From Streptomyces sp. NBC_01210 (lineage in GTDB: Bacteria; Actinomycetota; Actinomycetes; Streptomycetales; Streptomycetaceae): a stretch of 64,000 nt of DNA. Every line of letters begins with the position of its first letter. Position 1 is the first letter of the stretch. The translations under genes and the position numbers were made by a program. The notes under the pieces were generated by a model. It was not told where the DNA came from. It made no database searches and worked only from the letters and a program-made list of their open reading frames with translations. The stretch spans positions 4,712,001 to 4,776,000 of the forward strand of contig NZ_CP108549.1 of assembly GCF_036010325.1 (NCBI RefSeq), written 5' to 3'. Shown one piece after another: positions 38,475 to 46,231 of the stretch.

Positions 38475-39797
38475 ATGTCCGAGCGCGTCACCGAGACCTA
38501 CAACCAGCAGTGCCTGAACGGGAAGACCGGACTGCTCCACGCGATGGCCCGCGCCGAGTTCCCGCCGCTGTTCCACGAGTCCTGCGGCCACCGGCTGCTG
38601 CCCCGGCCGTTCTTCATCGACGAGCCGCAGATGCGCGGCTTCGCCGCCGACATACGGTCGGTCTTCGACCTTCTCACCCAGCTCCCGGACCGCCTCTTCG
38701 GCGGCGACCTCGACGCGTACTGCAAGGCCCTGGGAATACCGGAGCGGCAGGCCGCCCTGATGTGCCGCTTCTCGGGCGGCGAGCCCGTCCCGTACGGCCG
38801 CGCCGACATCTACCACGACGGCACCTCCTTCAAGCTGCTGGAGTTCAACGTCGGCAGCGAGCTCGGCGGAGCCGACCGGGCAGAGATCCAGCGGGCACTC
38901 CTCGACGTCCCGGACTTCCGGGACTTCGCCGAGGAACAGCGGCTGACCTACGTACACACCGGCGAGCGGATCGCCGCCGCCCTGCGCACCGCCGCAGCCC
39001 CGCTGACCGGCGGAGCGGACCCCGTGGTCGCGCTCGTCGAAGGGGACGGCGGCCTCGCCCCGTACCTGCATCTGGTCCGCTCCTTCCAGGAAATGATGCA
39101 GCGCCTGGGGATCGACCTGCGGGTCGGCGAGGTCAGCCAGATCCGTGAGCAGGACGGCCGACTGCTCCTCGACGGCACACCCGTCGATGTGGTGCTGCGC
39201 TACTTCTCCGCAGCCCAGACCGTCCGGACCCCCGGCGGCGAGGAGGCGATCGAGCCGATCCTGCGCGCCCACGAGGAGGGCCGGGTGGTGCTGTTCACCA
39301 CCTTCCAGAGCTCTCTGTACGCCAACAAGGGCTGCCTCGCGCTGCTGTCAGACGAACGCGGCCGGGAGGCATTCACCGCCGCGGAGCAGGACCTGGTCGA
39401 CCGGGTGCTGCCCTGGACCCGGGAGCTGACCCCCGCGCTGGTCGAGCACTGCCGCGAGCACCGGGAGCAGCTGATCGTCAAACCCCGTGCGGACTTCGCC
39501 GGCTCCGGCATTCACGTCGGCTGGGAGCTCACCGACCCCGAATGGCGTCAGGTACTCGACGAGACCGCGGGCCGCGGTTTCATCGCCCAGGAGCGAGTGG
39601 TGCCGCGGCGCGAGCCCGTGGTCTCCCCCGAGACCGGCCGCACCGAGGACTGGATGGCCGCCTGGGACGTGTTTCTGACTCCCGACGGATACGCGGGCTC
39701 ACACATCCGCGCCCTGCCGTACGGAGAGGGAGCCGTGGTGGGGATGGGAGCGAACCCCGCCTGCCGGACCAGCGGCCCGTTCCTCGTGCCGGCGTGA
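38475..39797 (+). CDS. Circularly permuted ATP-grasp-like ligase
   Basis: A 440-residue protein that looks like the glutathionylspermidine-synthase / circularly permuted ATP-grasp group. Supporting stretches are the RADIYHDGTSFKLLEFNVGSELGG block (E-x-N metal site) near residue 115 and LIVKPRADFAGSGIHVGWEL near residue 335, where the ATP lysine is expected. GAAGGGGGGA precedes the ATG. It lies 66 bp after the transporter and closes the accessory block. A third amide-forming step is likely, but the assignment is by motif only. Confidence 0.65.
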   Translation: MSERVTETYNQQCLNGKTGLLHAMARAEFPPLFHESCGHRLLPRPFFIDEPQMRGFAADIRSVFDLLTQLPDRLFGGDLDAYCKALGIPERQAALMCRFSGGEPVPYGRADIYHDGTSFKLLEFNVGSELGGADRAEIQRALLDVPDFRDFAEEQRLTYVHTGERIAAALRTAAAPLTGGADPVVALVEGDGGLAPYLHLVRSFQEMMQRLGIDLRVGEVSQIREQDGRLLLDGTPVDVVLRYFSAAQTVRTPGGEEAIEPILRAHEEGRVVLFTTFQSSLYANKGCLALLSDERGREAFTAAEQDLVDRVLPWTRELTPALVEHCREHREQLIVKPRADFAGSGIHVGWELTDPEWRQVLDETAGRGFIAQERVVPRREPVVSPETGRTEDWMAAWDVFLTPDGYAGSHIRALPYGEGAVVGMGANPACRTSGPFLVPA

Positions 39798-40074
39798 TCC
39801 CGTTCGTCCCCGGCCGCCCGCGCGTCCCGCGAGCCCTTGTGCACCGCCGGGCGCATACATCACCCATGCCGCCACGCAACTCCGGACGCGGCCGGCTCCG
39901 GTCACTGCCGGGCTCGGCTCAACCGCGCCTTGCCATTTCATAAGGCGTCATTGGACCGTCCGGGTGGTGTTCATCCGAAGAACTGCACAGCGGCGGCGTC
40001 GCTCCCCCACTTCTCGAGATGCGTACACATCATGAGAAAGGTATGTAGATCGCTCAACCCGAAAGCGAGGGGTC

Positions 40075-40542
40075 ATGGCCGCCTTCAAGGTCAGGAATCT
40101 GTGGACCGCATTCATTGCCGCGTTCTTTGCGCTGCTTGCCTCGATGGGGCTGACCACCGCGGCCACCGCCGCGCAGCGGGCCGCCCTGCAGACGCCGGAC
40201 CAGCCGGCCCTGCCGAGTCTGCCGAAGCAGGTGCCCGCACGAGCCCTCCGGGCGACATTGCCGGCGCCGAACACGCGATGGAGCCCCACGGCACGCGACA
40301 GGTCGCTGCCGCCCACGATCAAGCAGCGCATTCGCGCCGAAGCCCATGGCTCCTCGCCCGTCACACGGCATCTGCAAGCGATCGACGCCGACAGTGCCTA
40401 CGGCTCACTGAGCTTCGCCCCCGCACCACGGTCCGCATCAGGGTCTGCATCCGCACCCGCCTCCAGGTCCGTCCCCGCCCCCGTCGCAGAACCGAGGTCC
40501 GTCCCCGCCCCCGTCGCGGAACCGGCGCTCGCCGCGGCATGA
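40075..40542 (+). CDS. Small secreted or membrane-anchored protein with a repeat tail
   Basis: A 155-residue protein with an N-terminal membrane/signal segment (LWTAFIAAFFALLASMGLTTA), a short conserved middle (RSLPPTIKQRIRAEAHGSSP) and a low-complexity Pro/Ala/Ser C-terminus. The tail includes the decapeptide RSVPAPVAEP twice, from a perfect-looking 30-bp duplication. I recognise the middle as a Streptomyces-specific family without known function (DUF6344-like, uncertain). GAGGGG lies just before the ATG. It marks the return to core gene order. Confidence 0.65.
   Translation: MAAFKVRNLWTAFIAAFFALLASMGLTTAATAAQRAALQTPDQPALPSLPKQVPARALRATLPAPNTRWSPTARDRSLPPTIKQRIRAEAHGSSPVTRHLQAIDADSAYGSLSFAPAPRSASGSASAPASRSVPAPVAEPRSVPAPVAEPALAAA
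40465..40524 (+). repeat. 30-bp tandem duplication in the small secreted protein gene
   Basis: Two 30-bp copies (40465-40494 and 40495-40524) differ by one base and keep frame. Confidence 0.8.
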
Positions 40543-40573
40543 GGCGCCGGGAGCACGCACGTCTCCCGGCGCC
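40543..40573. terminator. Bidirectional terminator
   Basis: A perfect 11-bp stem (40543-40553 with 40563-40573) lies between the small secreted protein gene and the convergent DUF5324 gene. Confidence 0.75.
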
Positions 40574-40597
40574 ACAGGCCACAAGGGCGGTACCCGG

Positions 40598-41278
40598 TCA
40601 GGGGCGATCGTCGCGATCCGAACCCTCCGCCTCATCCTGCTTCGCCTGCACCTCAGGGTCGAGATCATCCTGTCCACTGCCGTCGACGGACGCCAGCGGG
40701 GCACGGTCGGAGACCTCCGTGGCAGCGGGCGGTTCCACCAGCCAATCGGGATTGGCCTGCTTGTCCCACCACTTCCAGGCAGCGAAAACTCCGCCGACCA
40801 CCGCGCCGATGATGGCGACACCCTTGGCGAGGCGTCCGGCCTTGGACCGCCGTTCGTGCTTCCTCACCAGTTTCTGAATCTCCTTCGGCGTCACCTGCCC
40901 GCGCAGTGCGGCCAGCGCGGCAGCCGAGCGGGCCGCAGCCTCTTCCCGTACGGGCTGAGCGACCGCCACCGCGTGCTCGACACGCGGAACGGTGTAGTCC
41001 GCCGCCTGACGAGCGGCCTTCCGGGCCTTGGTCGCGGCTCGGTGCGCGGCCTTGTCCACTTTCGGTGGCACATGCGGCGCGACACGTACGTAGTACTGAA
41101 CACGGGCCTGATCAGCGGCCTTCGAGACTTTGGGCGCGAGCCGCGCGCCGGCCTCCTGCGCATAATGCGCGGCGTGCTCCTTGGCCGTCCCGGCGTAGGG
41201 CGCCACCACTTCCGCGGCGTGCTGCACGCTCTCCTTCGCCGTACCGGTCGCGGCGCGCACGCTGTCCATGCGGGTCAC
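40598..41278 (-). CDS. DUF5324 family protein
   Basis: A 226-residue Ala/Lys/His-rich helical protein (repeated AATKARKAARQAA-like segments, probably coiled coil) with one membrane helix near residue 160 (GVAIIGAVVGGVFAAWKWW) and an acidic C-terminus. The GTG at 41278 is preferred: GGAGGA lies directly upstream and the conserved VTRMDSVRAATGTAKES begins there; an extension to 41389 is not conserved. It is divergent from the cyclophilin gene. No function is known. Confidence 0.8.
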   Translation of the reverse strand: MTRMDSVRAATGTAKESVQHAAEVVAPYAGTAKEHAAHYAQEAGARLAPKVSKAADQARVQYYVRVAPHVPPKVDKAAHRAATKARKAARQAADYTVPRVEHAVAVAQPVREEAAARSAAALAALRGQVTPKEIQKLVRKHERRSKAGRLAKGVAIIGAVVGGVFAAWKWWDKQANPDWLVEPPAATEVSDRAPLASVDGSGQDDLDPEVQAKQDEAEGSDRDDRP

Positions 41279-41550
41279 GGGATCCTCCTCATCGGTGGCG
41301 TTCTGGGGTCTGGGGTTTATCCCCAGTTCGGCACAGTTTCGCCTTTCCACCCGTTTGAAAATCATGCCTGTTGAGTGCCGCCCCGGCATGTGGGGCGGGC
41401 ATCCGGGTCATGTCGGGAGCTTGTGGACGACAATGCCACGGTTCGCCTCACAACGCGCCGCTCCGGCGGCGACTCGGCGGCTTTTATCCGTAGGCGTCTC
41501 TCGCGTGCGAGGATCGTTGGACGTCAGAGAAGACTTACGGAAGGCAGATC

Positions 41551-42084
41551 GTGGCCGAGCAGCTCTACGCCACCTTGAAGACCAACCAAGGCGACATCGA
41601 GATCCGGCTTCTGCCGAACCACGCGCCCAAGACGGTCAAGAACTTTGTCGAACTCGCCCAGGGCGAGCGTGAGTGGACCCACCCGGCGACCGGCAAGAAG
41701 TCCACGGCCAAGCTGTACGACGGTACGGTCTTCCACCGTGTGATCAGCGGCTTCATGATCCAGGCCGGTGACCCGCTGGGCAACGGCACCGGCGGCCCGG
41801 GCTACGAGTTCCAGGACGAGTTCCACCCCGACCTCGCCTTCGACAAGCCGTACCTGCTCGCCATGGCCAACGCCGGCCCTGCCACCAACGGCTCGCAGTT
41901 CTTCATCACCGTGTCGCCCACCGCCTGGCTGACCCGCAAGCACACCATCTTCGGTGAGGTCAGCAACGACGCGGGCAAGAAAGTCGTGGACGCCATCGCC
42001 GGCGCCCAGACCAACCCGCGCACCGACCGCCCGCTCAACGACGTCGTGATCGAGTCGGTCGTCGTCGAGACCCGCCAGGGCTGA
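41551..42084 (+). CDS. Peptidyl-prolyl cis-trans isomerase, cyclophilin type
   Basis: A 177-residue cytoplasmic cyclophilin without signal peptide. Active-site stretches are FHRVISGFMIQAGDP (catalytic Arg), MANAGPATNGSQFFIT and the tryptophan in TAWLTRKHTIFGEV. It speeds folding at proline bonds. GTG start with GGAAGGCAG upstream. A terminator follows at 42190-42221. Confidence 0.93.
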   Translation: MAEQLYATLKTNQGDIEIRLLPNHAPKTVKNFVELAQGEREWTHPATGKKSTAKLYDGTVFHRVISGFMIQAGDPLGNGTGGPGYEFQDEFHPDLAFDKPYLLAMANAGPATNGSQFFITVSPTAWLTRKHTIFGEVSNDAGKKVVDAIAGAQTNPRTDRPLNDVVIESVVVETRQG

Positions 42085-42189
42085 TCACCGGGGCTTGGTC
42101 CCCGGGTGCGATCCCAGGCGGTGTCCCGGGCTCGGTTCTGCGCTGATCCTGTGTGTGAACCCGTGCCCGGCCCCCGGGGGGAACCAATT

Positions 42190-42221
42190 CGCCCCGTCCG
42201 TCCGTAAGGATGGACGGGGCG
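42190..42221 (+). terminator. Terminator after the cyclophilin gene
   Basis: A 10-bp GC-rich stem CGCCCCGTCC/GGACGGGGCG with a 12-base loop. Confidence 0.7.
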
Positions 42222-42253
42222 GTGTGTTGAGCTAGGGAGATTGAGGGGACCTC

Positions 42254-43156
42254 ATGGACCAGGCGCCAGGCAGTCCACAGGAGCCGCAGGAGCCACAGGC
42301 CGAACACGGCCTGCCGAGCTGCTACCGCCATCCGGGCCGCGAGACCGGTATCCGCTGCACCCGCTGCGAGCGGCCGATCTGCACGGACTGCATGGTCAGC
42401 GCCTCGGTCGGATTCCAGTGTCCCGAATGCATCCGTACCGGATCCGGTACGGGACACGGCCCGACGGCCAACCAGCCGCGCACGCTCGCCGGCGGTGCGG
42501 TGGCGGCCCACCCCCACCTCGTCACCAAGATCCTGCTGGTCATCAATATCGCCGTGTTCATCGCCGCGGCGGCCAGCGACCGCGTGGTCAACGAGCTGGC
42601 TCTGATCGCACAGTGGCCGCCGGCGCCGTTCGTCCCGGTGGACGGTGTCGCCGAGGGCCAGTGGTACCGGCTCTTCACCTCGATGTTCCTGCACCAGCAG
42701 GTGTGGCACATCGCCTTCAACATGCTGGGCCTGTGGTGGCTCGGCGGCCCTCTGGAGCAGGCGCTGGGCCGGGTCCGCTATCTCGCGCTCTACCTGCTCT
42801 CCGGACTGGCCGGCAGCGCCTTCACCTATCTGATCGCGTCCCCGAACCAGGCCTCGCTGGGCGCCTCCGGCGCCATCTTCGGGCTTCTGGGCGCCACAGC
42901 CGTACTGATGCGCCGCCTCAACTACGACATGCGGCCGGTCATCGCGCTGCTCGCGCTGAACCTGCTCTTCACCTTCACCTGGTCGGGCATCGCCTGGGAG
43001 GCGCACGTCGGCGGCCTGATCGCGGGCATCGCCATCGCTTTCGGCCTGGTGCACGCCCCCCGTGAGCACCGGAACCTGGTGCAGTTCGGTAGCTGTGCCG
43101 CGGTCTTCCTGGCCATCGCCGTGACCGTACTGCTGAGGACCGCTTCGCTCACCTGA
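42254..43156 (+). CDS. Rhomboid family intramembrane serine protease with zinc-binding N-terminus
   Basis: A 300-residue protein. The N-terminus has a B-box-like zinc finger (CYRHPGRETGIRCTRC then CTDC and CPEC). The membrane domain has six helices; the catalytic serine is in LGASGAIFGLLG near residue 205 and the histidine in WEAHVGGLIAG near residue 255. Rhomboids cut single-pass membrane proteins. Streptomyces rhomboids with this finger lie beside crgA and the cyclophilin gene. GGGAGATTGAGGGG precedes the ATG. A complex hairpin follows. Confidence 0.9.
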   Translation: MDQAPGSPQEPQEPQAEHGLPSCYRHPGRETGIRCTRCERPICTDCMVSASVGFQCPECIRTGSGTGHGPTANQPRTLAGGAVAAHPHLVTKILLVINIAVFIAAAASDRVVNELALIAQWPPAPFVPVDGVAEGQWYRLFTSMFLHQQVWHIAFNMLGLWWLGGPLEQALGRVRYLALYLLSGLAGSAFTYLIASPNQASLGASGAIFGLLGATAVLMRRLNYDMRPVIALLALNLLFTFTWSGIAWEAHVGGLIAGIAIAFGLVHAPREHRNLVQFGSCAAVFLAIAVTVLLRTASLT

Positions 43157-43175
43157 GCGAGACCTTTCCCCAAGG

Positions 43176-43378
43176 TTGTCCACAGCGTGTGTCGGATCTT
43201 GTGCATGCTGTGGGGAACAAGCGTGCCCCTTGTCGCTGAGCTGGGCTTTTCCCAGTACGGACAAGGGGCGGGTCGCTTCACCAACATGGCCGATGCAGTC
43301 ACACCGGCGTCAATGCTGTGAGAGTTATCCACAGATCGTCTGACCTTTTCCCCCGCTTGTGGATAACGCTGGGGATAA
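43176..43378. other. DnaA box cluster outside oriC
   Basis: Between the rhomboid gene and crgA are TTGTCCACA (43176-43184), a reverse TTCCCCACA (43209-43217), a perfect TTATCCACA (43325-43333), a reverse TTATCCACA (43358-43366) and a near match (43370-43378). The three best match strong DnaA boxes. Three DnaA-box clusters near oriC (H69, H24, D78) were reported in S. coelicolor, from memory; this may be the equivalent of one of them. Confidence 0.7.
43225..43269 (+). terminator. Two-part hairpin after the rhomboid gene
   Basis: An outer 10-bp stem GCCCCTTGTC/GACAAGGGGC encloses an inner stem CTGGG/CCCAG (43241-43255) with a CTTTT loop. It sits within the DnaA box cluster. Confidence 0.65.
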
Positions 43379-43415
43379 CCTCAGGGCAGGGCTTGACGGG
43401 CGGGCTGCGAAACAG

Positions 43416-43673
43416 CTACTTCCACTGGGTCGAGACGCCGAAGCCGGCGGCGATGAAACCGAAGCCGGCGACGATGTTCCAGTTGCCGAAGCTCTTGATC
43501 GGCAGATCGCCCTCGGTCACATAGAAGAGAACGATCCATGCGAGCCCGATGAGGAACATCGCGAGCATCACTGGTGCGACCCAGCTGCGACTCGTCAACT
43601 TGATGTTTGTCGCCTGCTTCGATGCCGGCGGCGGCGTGAAGTCGGCCTTCTTGCGGATACGTGACTTCGGCAC
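43416..43673 (-). CDS. crgA: Cell division protein CrgA
   Basis: An 85-residue protein with two membrane helices ([20 protein letters not shown] and [17 protein letters not shown]) after a basic N-terminus. CrgA slows FtsZ ring assembly in aerial hyphae in Streptomyces and recruits septal proteins in mycobacteria (established knowledge). GTG start. It faces the rhomboid gene and is divergent from the DUF881/sortase block. Confidence 0.95.
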   Translation of the reverse strand: MPKSRIRKKADFTPPPASKQATNIKLTSRSWVAPVMLAMFLIGLAWIVLFYVTEGDLPIKSFGNWNIVAGFGFIAAGFGVSTQWK

Positions 43674-43812
43674 GAGGGACTCTCCTGTCGATGCGCTGCG
43701 TGACCGCGCAGGGAACTGTGGCTGGCGCCGGGGCTGGAGCGAGGGGGACCACTGCCGCCCCCGGGCGTCCGTTAGCGTAGTGCTTCCGCGGGGCCTGAGG
43801 AGATAAGGGTAC

Positions 43813-43887
43813 GTTGAGCAATTCTGCCGACTCCCCCAAGGGCCGGTTCACCGCTTCGACGGAGAGGGAGAGGGGCGAAGTCCGATG
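43813..43887 (+). CDS. Possible short leader peptide before the DUF881 gene
   Basis: A TTG-started frame of 24 codons (begins [11 protein letters not shown], ends GEVR) stops in a TGA that overlaps the ATG of the DUF881 gene. It could be a leader, or the original N-terminus of the DUF881 protein displaced by one base. Evidence is weak. Confidence 0.3.
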
Positions 43888-44628
43888 AGGGGTGGTGGCT
43901 GGGTGACGGGCGGGACGGTCCGGCTGTTGACGGCTGCCGTGTTCGCTCTTGCCGGACTGATCTTCGTCACGAGCTTCAACACCGCCAAGGGCACCAATAT
44001 CCGTACGGACGCCTCGCTGCTGAAGCTCTCCGACCTGATCCAGCAGCGCAGCACCAAGAACGGTGCCCTCGACGAGTCCACGGCGGCGGTACGCGCCGAC
44101 GTCGACGCCCTGGCCCGGCGCGACGACGGCTCCACCAAGGCCGAGGACGTGAAGCTGAACGCCCTGGAGCAGGCCGCGGGCACCAGGAAGCTCAGCGGTC
44201 CGGCCGTCACCGTCACCCTCAACGACGCCCCGCCGAACGCACAGGCCGCCCCCGGCTACCCCGAGCCGCAGGCCAATGACCTGGTCATCCACCAGCAGGA
44301 CCTGCAGGCCGTCGTCAACGCCCTGTGGAAGGGCGGCGCCGAGGGTATCCAGGTCATGGACCAGCGGCTGATCTCCACCAGCGCCGTGCGGTGCGTGGGA
44401 AACACGTTGATCCTCCAGGGCCGCGTCTACTCCCCGCCGTACAAGATCACCGCTGTCGGTGACCAGAGCGCCCTCAAGAAGGCGCTCACCGCCTCCCCGG
44501 CGATCCAGAACTACCAGCTGTATGTGAAGGCGTACGGCCTCGGCTGGAAAGTCGGCGAGCATGAGGCGGTGACTCTCCCCGGCTACTCGGGCACAGTGGA
44601 TCTCCACTACGCGAAGCCCGTTGGGTAG
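43885..44628 (+). CDS. DUF881 family membrane-anchored protein
   Basis: A 247-residue protein with one N-terminal membrane helix (VRLLTAAVFALAGLIFVTSF), a coiled-coil-like stretch to about residue 95, and the DUF881 fold (GPAVTVTLNDAPP, NDLVIHQQDLQAVVNALW, GAEGIQVMDQRL). The family is found with divisome and sortase genes in actinobacteria; function unknown. GAGAGGGGCGAAG precedes the ATG. The sortase genes follow on the same strand. Confidence 0.85.
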   Translation: MRGGGWVTGGTVRLLTAAVFALAGLIFVTSFNTAKGTNIRTDASLLKLSDLIQQRSTKNGALDESTAAVRADVDALARRDDGSTKAEDVKLNALEQAAGTRKLSGPAVTVTLNDAPPNAQAAPGYPEPQANDLVIHQQDLQAVVNALWKGGAEGIQVMDQRLISTSAVRCVGNTLILQGRVYSPPYKITAVGDQSALKKALTASPAIQNYQLYVKAYGLGWKVGEHEAVTLPGYSGTVDLHYAKPVG

Positions 44629-44685
44629 TGCTGGGTAGAGCGGGGCAGGGGCTGGGCCGGGCAGCGCTTGGGGGAGCCGGTGTCG

Positions 44686-45366
44686 ATGCGTCTGATCGTC
44701 AGGACCGTCAGCGAACTCTGCATCACCGTCGGCACCTTGATCGTGCTCTTTGTGGTGTACGTGCTGTTCTGGACCGGTATCAAGGCCGGTAGCGCCACGG
44801 ACGGCCAGATCGATCAGCTCCAGGACACGTGGTCGCAGGGCCCGGTCGCGGCCCCCGCGCCCGGTCGCACCGCGACTCCCGCCCCGAAGGCGTACGAGGA
44901 CGGAAAACCCTTCGCGGTCATGTACATCCCGCGCTTCGGCAGGAGCTGGGACTGGCCGGTTCTGGAGGGCACCGAGGCGCGCACCCTCCACAAGGGCCTC
45001 GGCCACTACATCTCCACCGCCGCGCTCGGCGGCAGCGGCAACTTCTCGGTCGCCGGCCACCGCCGCACGTACGGCGATCCGTTCAAGGACTTCCCGAAGC
45101 TGGGTCCCGGGGACGCGGTCGTGCTGACGGACGGTACGACCTGGTTCACGTACCGCATCGACAGGAAGCCGTACCGGACCGTGCCGAGCGATGTCGGCGT
45201 CATCGACCCCGTCCCGGGCAAGTCCGGATTCGACGGCCCGGGCCGCTATCTGACGCTGACCACCTGCGATCCGGAATGGGGCAGCAGCCACCGGCTGATC
45301 GCCTGGGCGCATCTGGACGCCACCCAGCCTGTGACCGACGGCAAACCGGAAGCTTTGCACAGCTGA
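44686..45366 (+). CDS. Class E sortase (1)
   Basis: A 226-residue sortase with an N-terminal membrane helix (ELCITVGTLIVLFVVYVLFW). The catalytic histidine is in FSVAGHRRTYG and the cysteine in YLTLTTCDPEWGSSHR, where the following arginine completes the triad. Class E sortases join LAxTG proteins such as chaplins to peptidoglycan in Streptomyces. ATG at 44686 is chosen for its spacing from GGGGGAG; GTG at 44680 is possible. Confidence 0.85.
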   Translation: MRLIVRTVSELCITVGTLIVLFVVYVLFWTGIKAGSATDGQIDQLQDTWSQGPVAAPAPGRTATPAPKAYEDGKPFAVMYIPRFGRSWDWPVLEGTEARTLHKGLGHYISTAALGGSGNFSVAGHRRTYGDPFKDFPKLGPGDAVVLTDGTTWFTYRIDRKPYRTVPSDVGVIDPVPGKSGFDGPGRYLTLTTCDPEWGSSHRLIAWAHLDATQPVTDGKPEALHS

Positions 45367-45422
45367 CCCATGTGCCCCTGCCGCCCTTTAGTCTGGTGCG
45401 GTACCGAACGGAAAGGGACAGC

Positions 45423-45596
45423 ATGTACGGCTGGATCTGGCGGCATCTGCCGGGCAACGCATGGGTGCGGGCTTTCATCTCGCTCGTGCTCGCTCTGGCG
45501 GTCGTCTACGTGCTGTTCCAGTACGTCTTCCCGTGGGCGGAGCCGCTGCTTCCGTTCAATGATGTGACGGTCGACGGAGCGGGGGCGCCCCGATGA
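45423..45596 (+). CDS. Small single-pass membrane protein
   Basis: A 57-residue protein with one central helix (AFISLVLALAVVYVLFQYVF) and the N-terminal motif MYGWIWRHLPG. It is conserved in the sortase-pabA gap of streptomycetes as far as I recall; function unknown. Its stop overlaps the pabA start, and AAAGGGA precedes its ATG. Confidence 0.75.
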   Translation: MYGWIWRHLPGNAWVRAFISLVLALAVVYVLFQYVFPWAEPLLPFNDVTVDGAGAPR

Positions 45597-46231
45597 GTGC
45601 ACGCATCCTCGTCGTCGACAACTACGACAGCTTCGTCTTCAACCTCGTCCAGTACCTGTACCAGCTCGGCGCCGAGTGCGAGGTCCGCCGCAACGACGAG
45701 GTCGAACTCGCGCACGCGCAGGACGGTTTCGACGGCGTACTGCTGTCCCCCGGTCCCGGAGCGCCCGAGCAGGCCGGTGTGTGCATCGACATGGTGCGGC
45801 ACTGCGCGGACACCGGCGTTCCGGTCTTCGGCGTCTGTCTGGGGATGCAGTCGATGGCGGTGGCCTACGGCGGTGTGGTGGACCGCGCGCCCGAGCTGCT
45901 GCACGGCAAGACCTCGCTGGTCACGCACGAGGGCAAGGGCGTTTTCGCCGGGCTGCCTTCGCCCTTCACCGCGACCCGCTACCACTCGCTGGCGGCCGAG
46001 CCGGCGGATCTGCCGGACGAGCTGGAGGTCACGGCGCGGACGGCGGACGGCATCATCATGGGGCTGCGCCACCGTGAACTGGCCGTCGAGGGCGTGCAGT
46101 TCCACCCCGAGTCGGTGCTCACGGAGCACGGCCATCTGATGCTCGCCAACTGGCTGGAGCAGTGCGGCGACACCGGGGCGGTCGGCCGTTCGGCGGGGCT
46201 CGCACCGGTGGTGGGCAAGGCCTTGGCGTGA
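45593..46231 (+). CDS. pabA: Glutamine amidotransferase of aminodeoxychorismate/anthranilate synthase
   Basis: A 212-residue class I glutamine amidotransferase. Start ILVVDNYDSFVFNL, oxyanion region LLSPGPGAPEQAG, nucleophile cysteine in FGVCLGMQ near residue 82, and the His-Glu pair in VQFHPESVLTEHG near residue 170. It passes ammonia to a chorismate-binding partner in folate or tryptophan synthesis. No partner gene is adjacent, so PabA and TrpG roles cannot be separated. It overlaps genes on both sides. Confidence 0.9.
   Translation: MSARILVVDNYDSFVFNLVQYLYQLGAECEVRRNDEVELAHAQDGFDGVLLSPGPGAPEQAGVCIDMVRHCADTGVPVFGVCLGMQSMAVAYGGVVDRAPELLHGKTSLVTHEGKGVFAGLPSPFTATRYHSLAAEPADLPDELEVTARTADGIIMGLRHRELAVEGVQFHPESVLTEHGHLMLANWLEQCGDTGAVGRSAGLAPVVGKALA

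Noticed and set aside
39798..40074. Integrase gene or attachment repeat at the right end of the island
   Set aside because: I looked for a tyrosine or serine recombinase and for a copy of the tRNA-Ala 3' end and saw neither.
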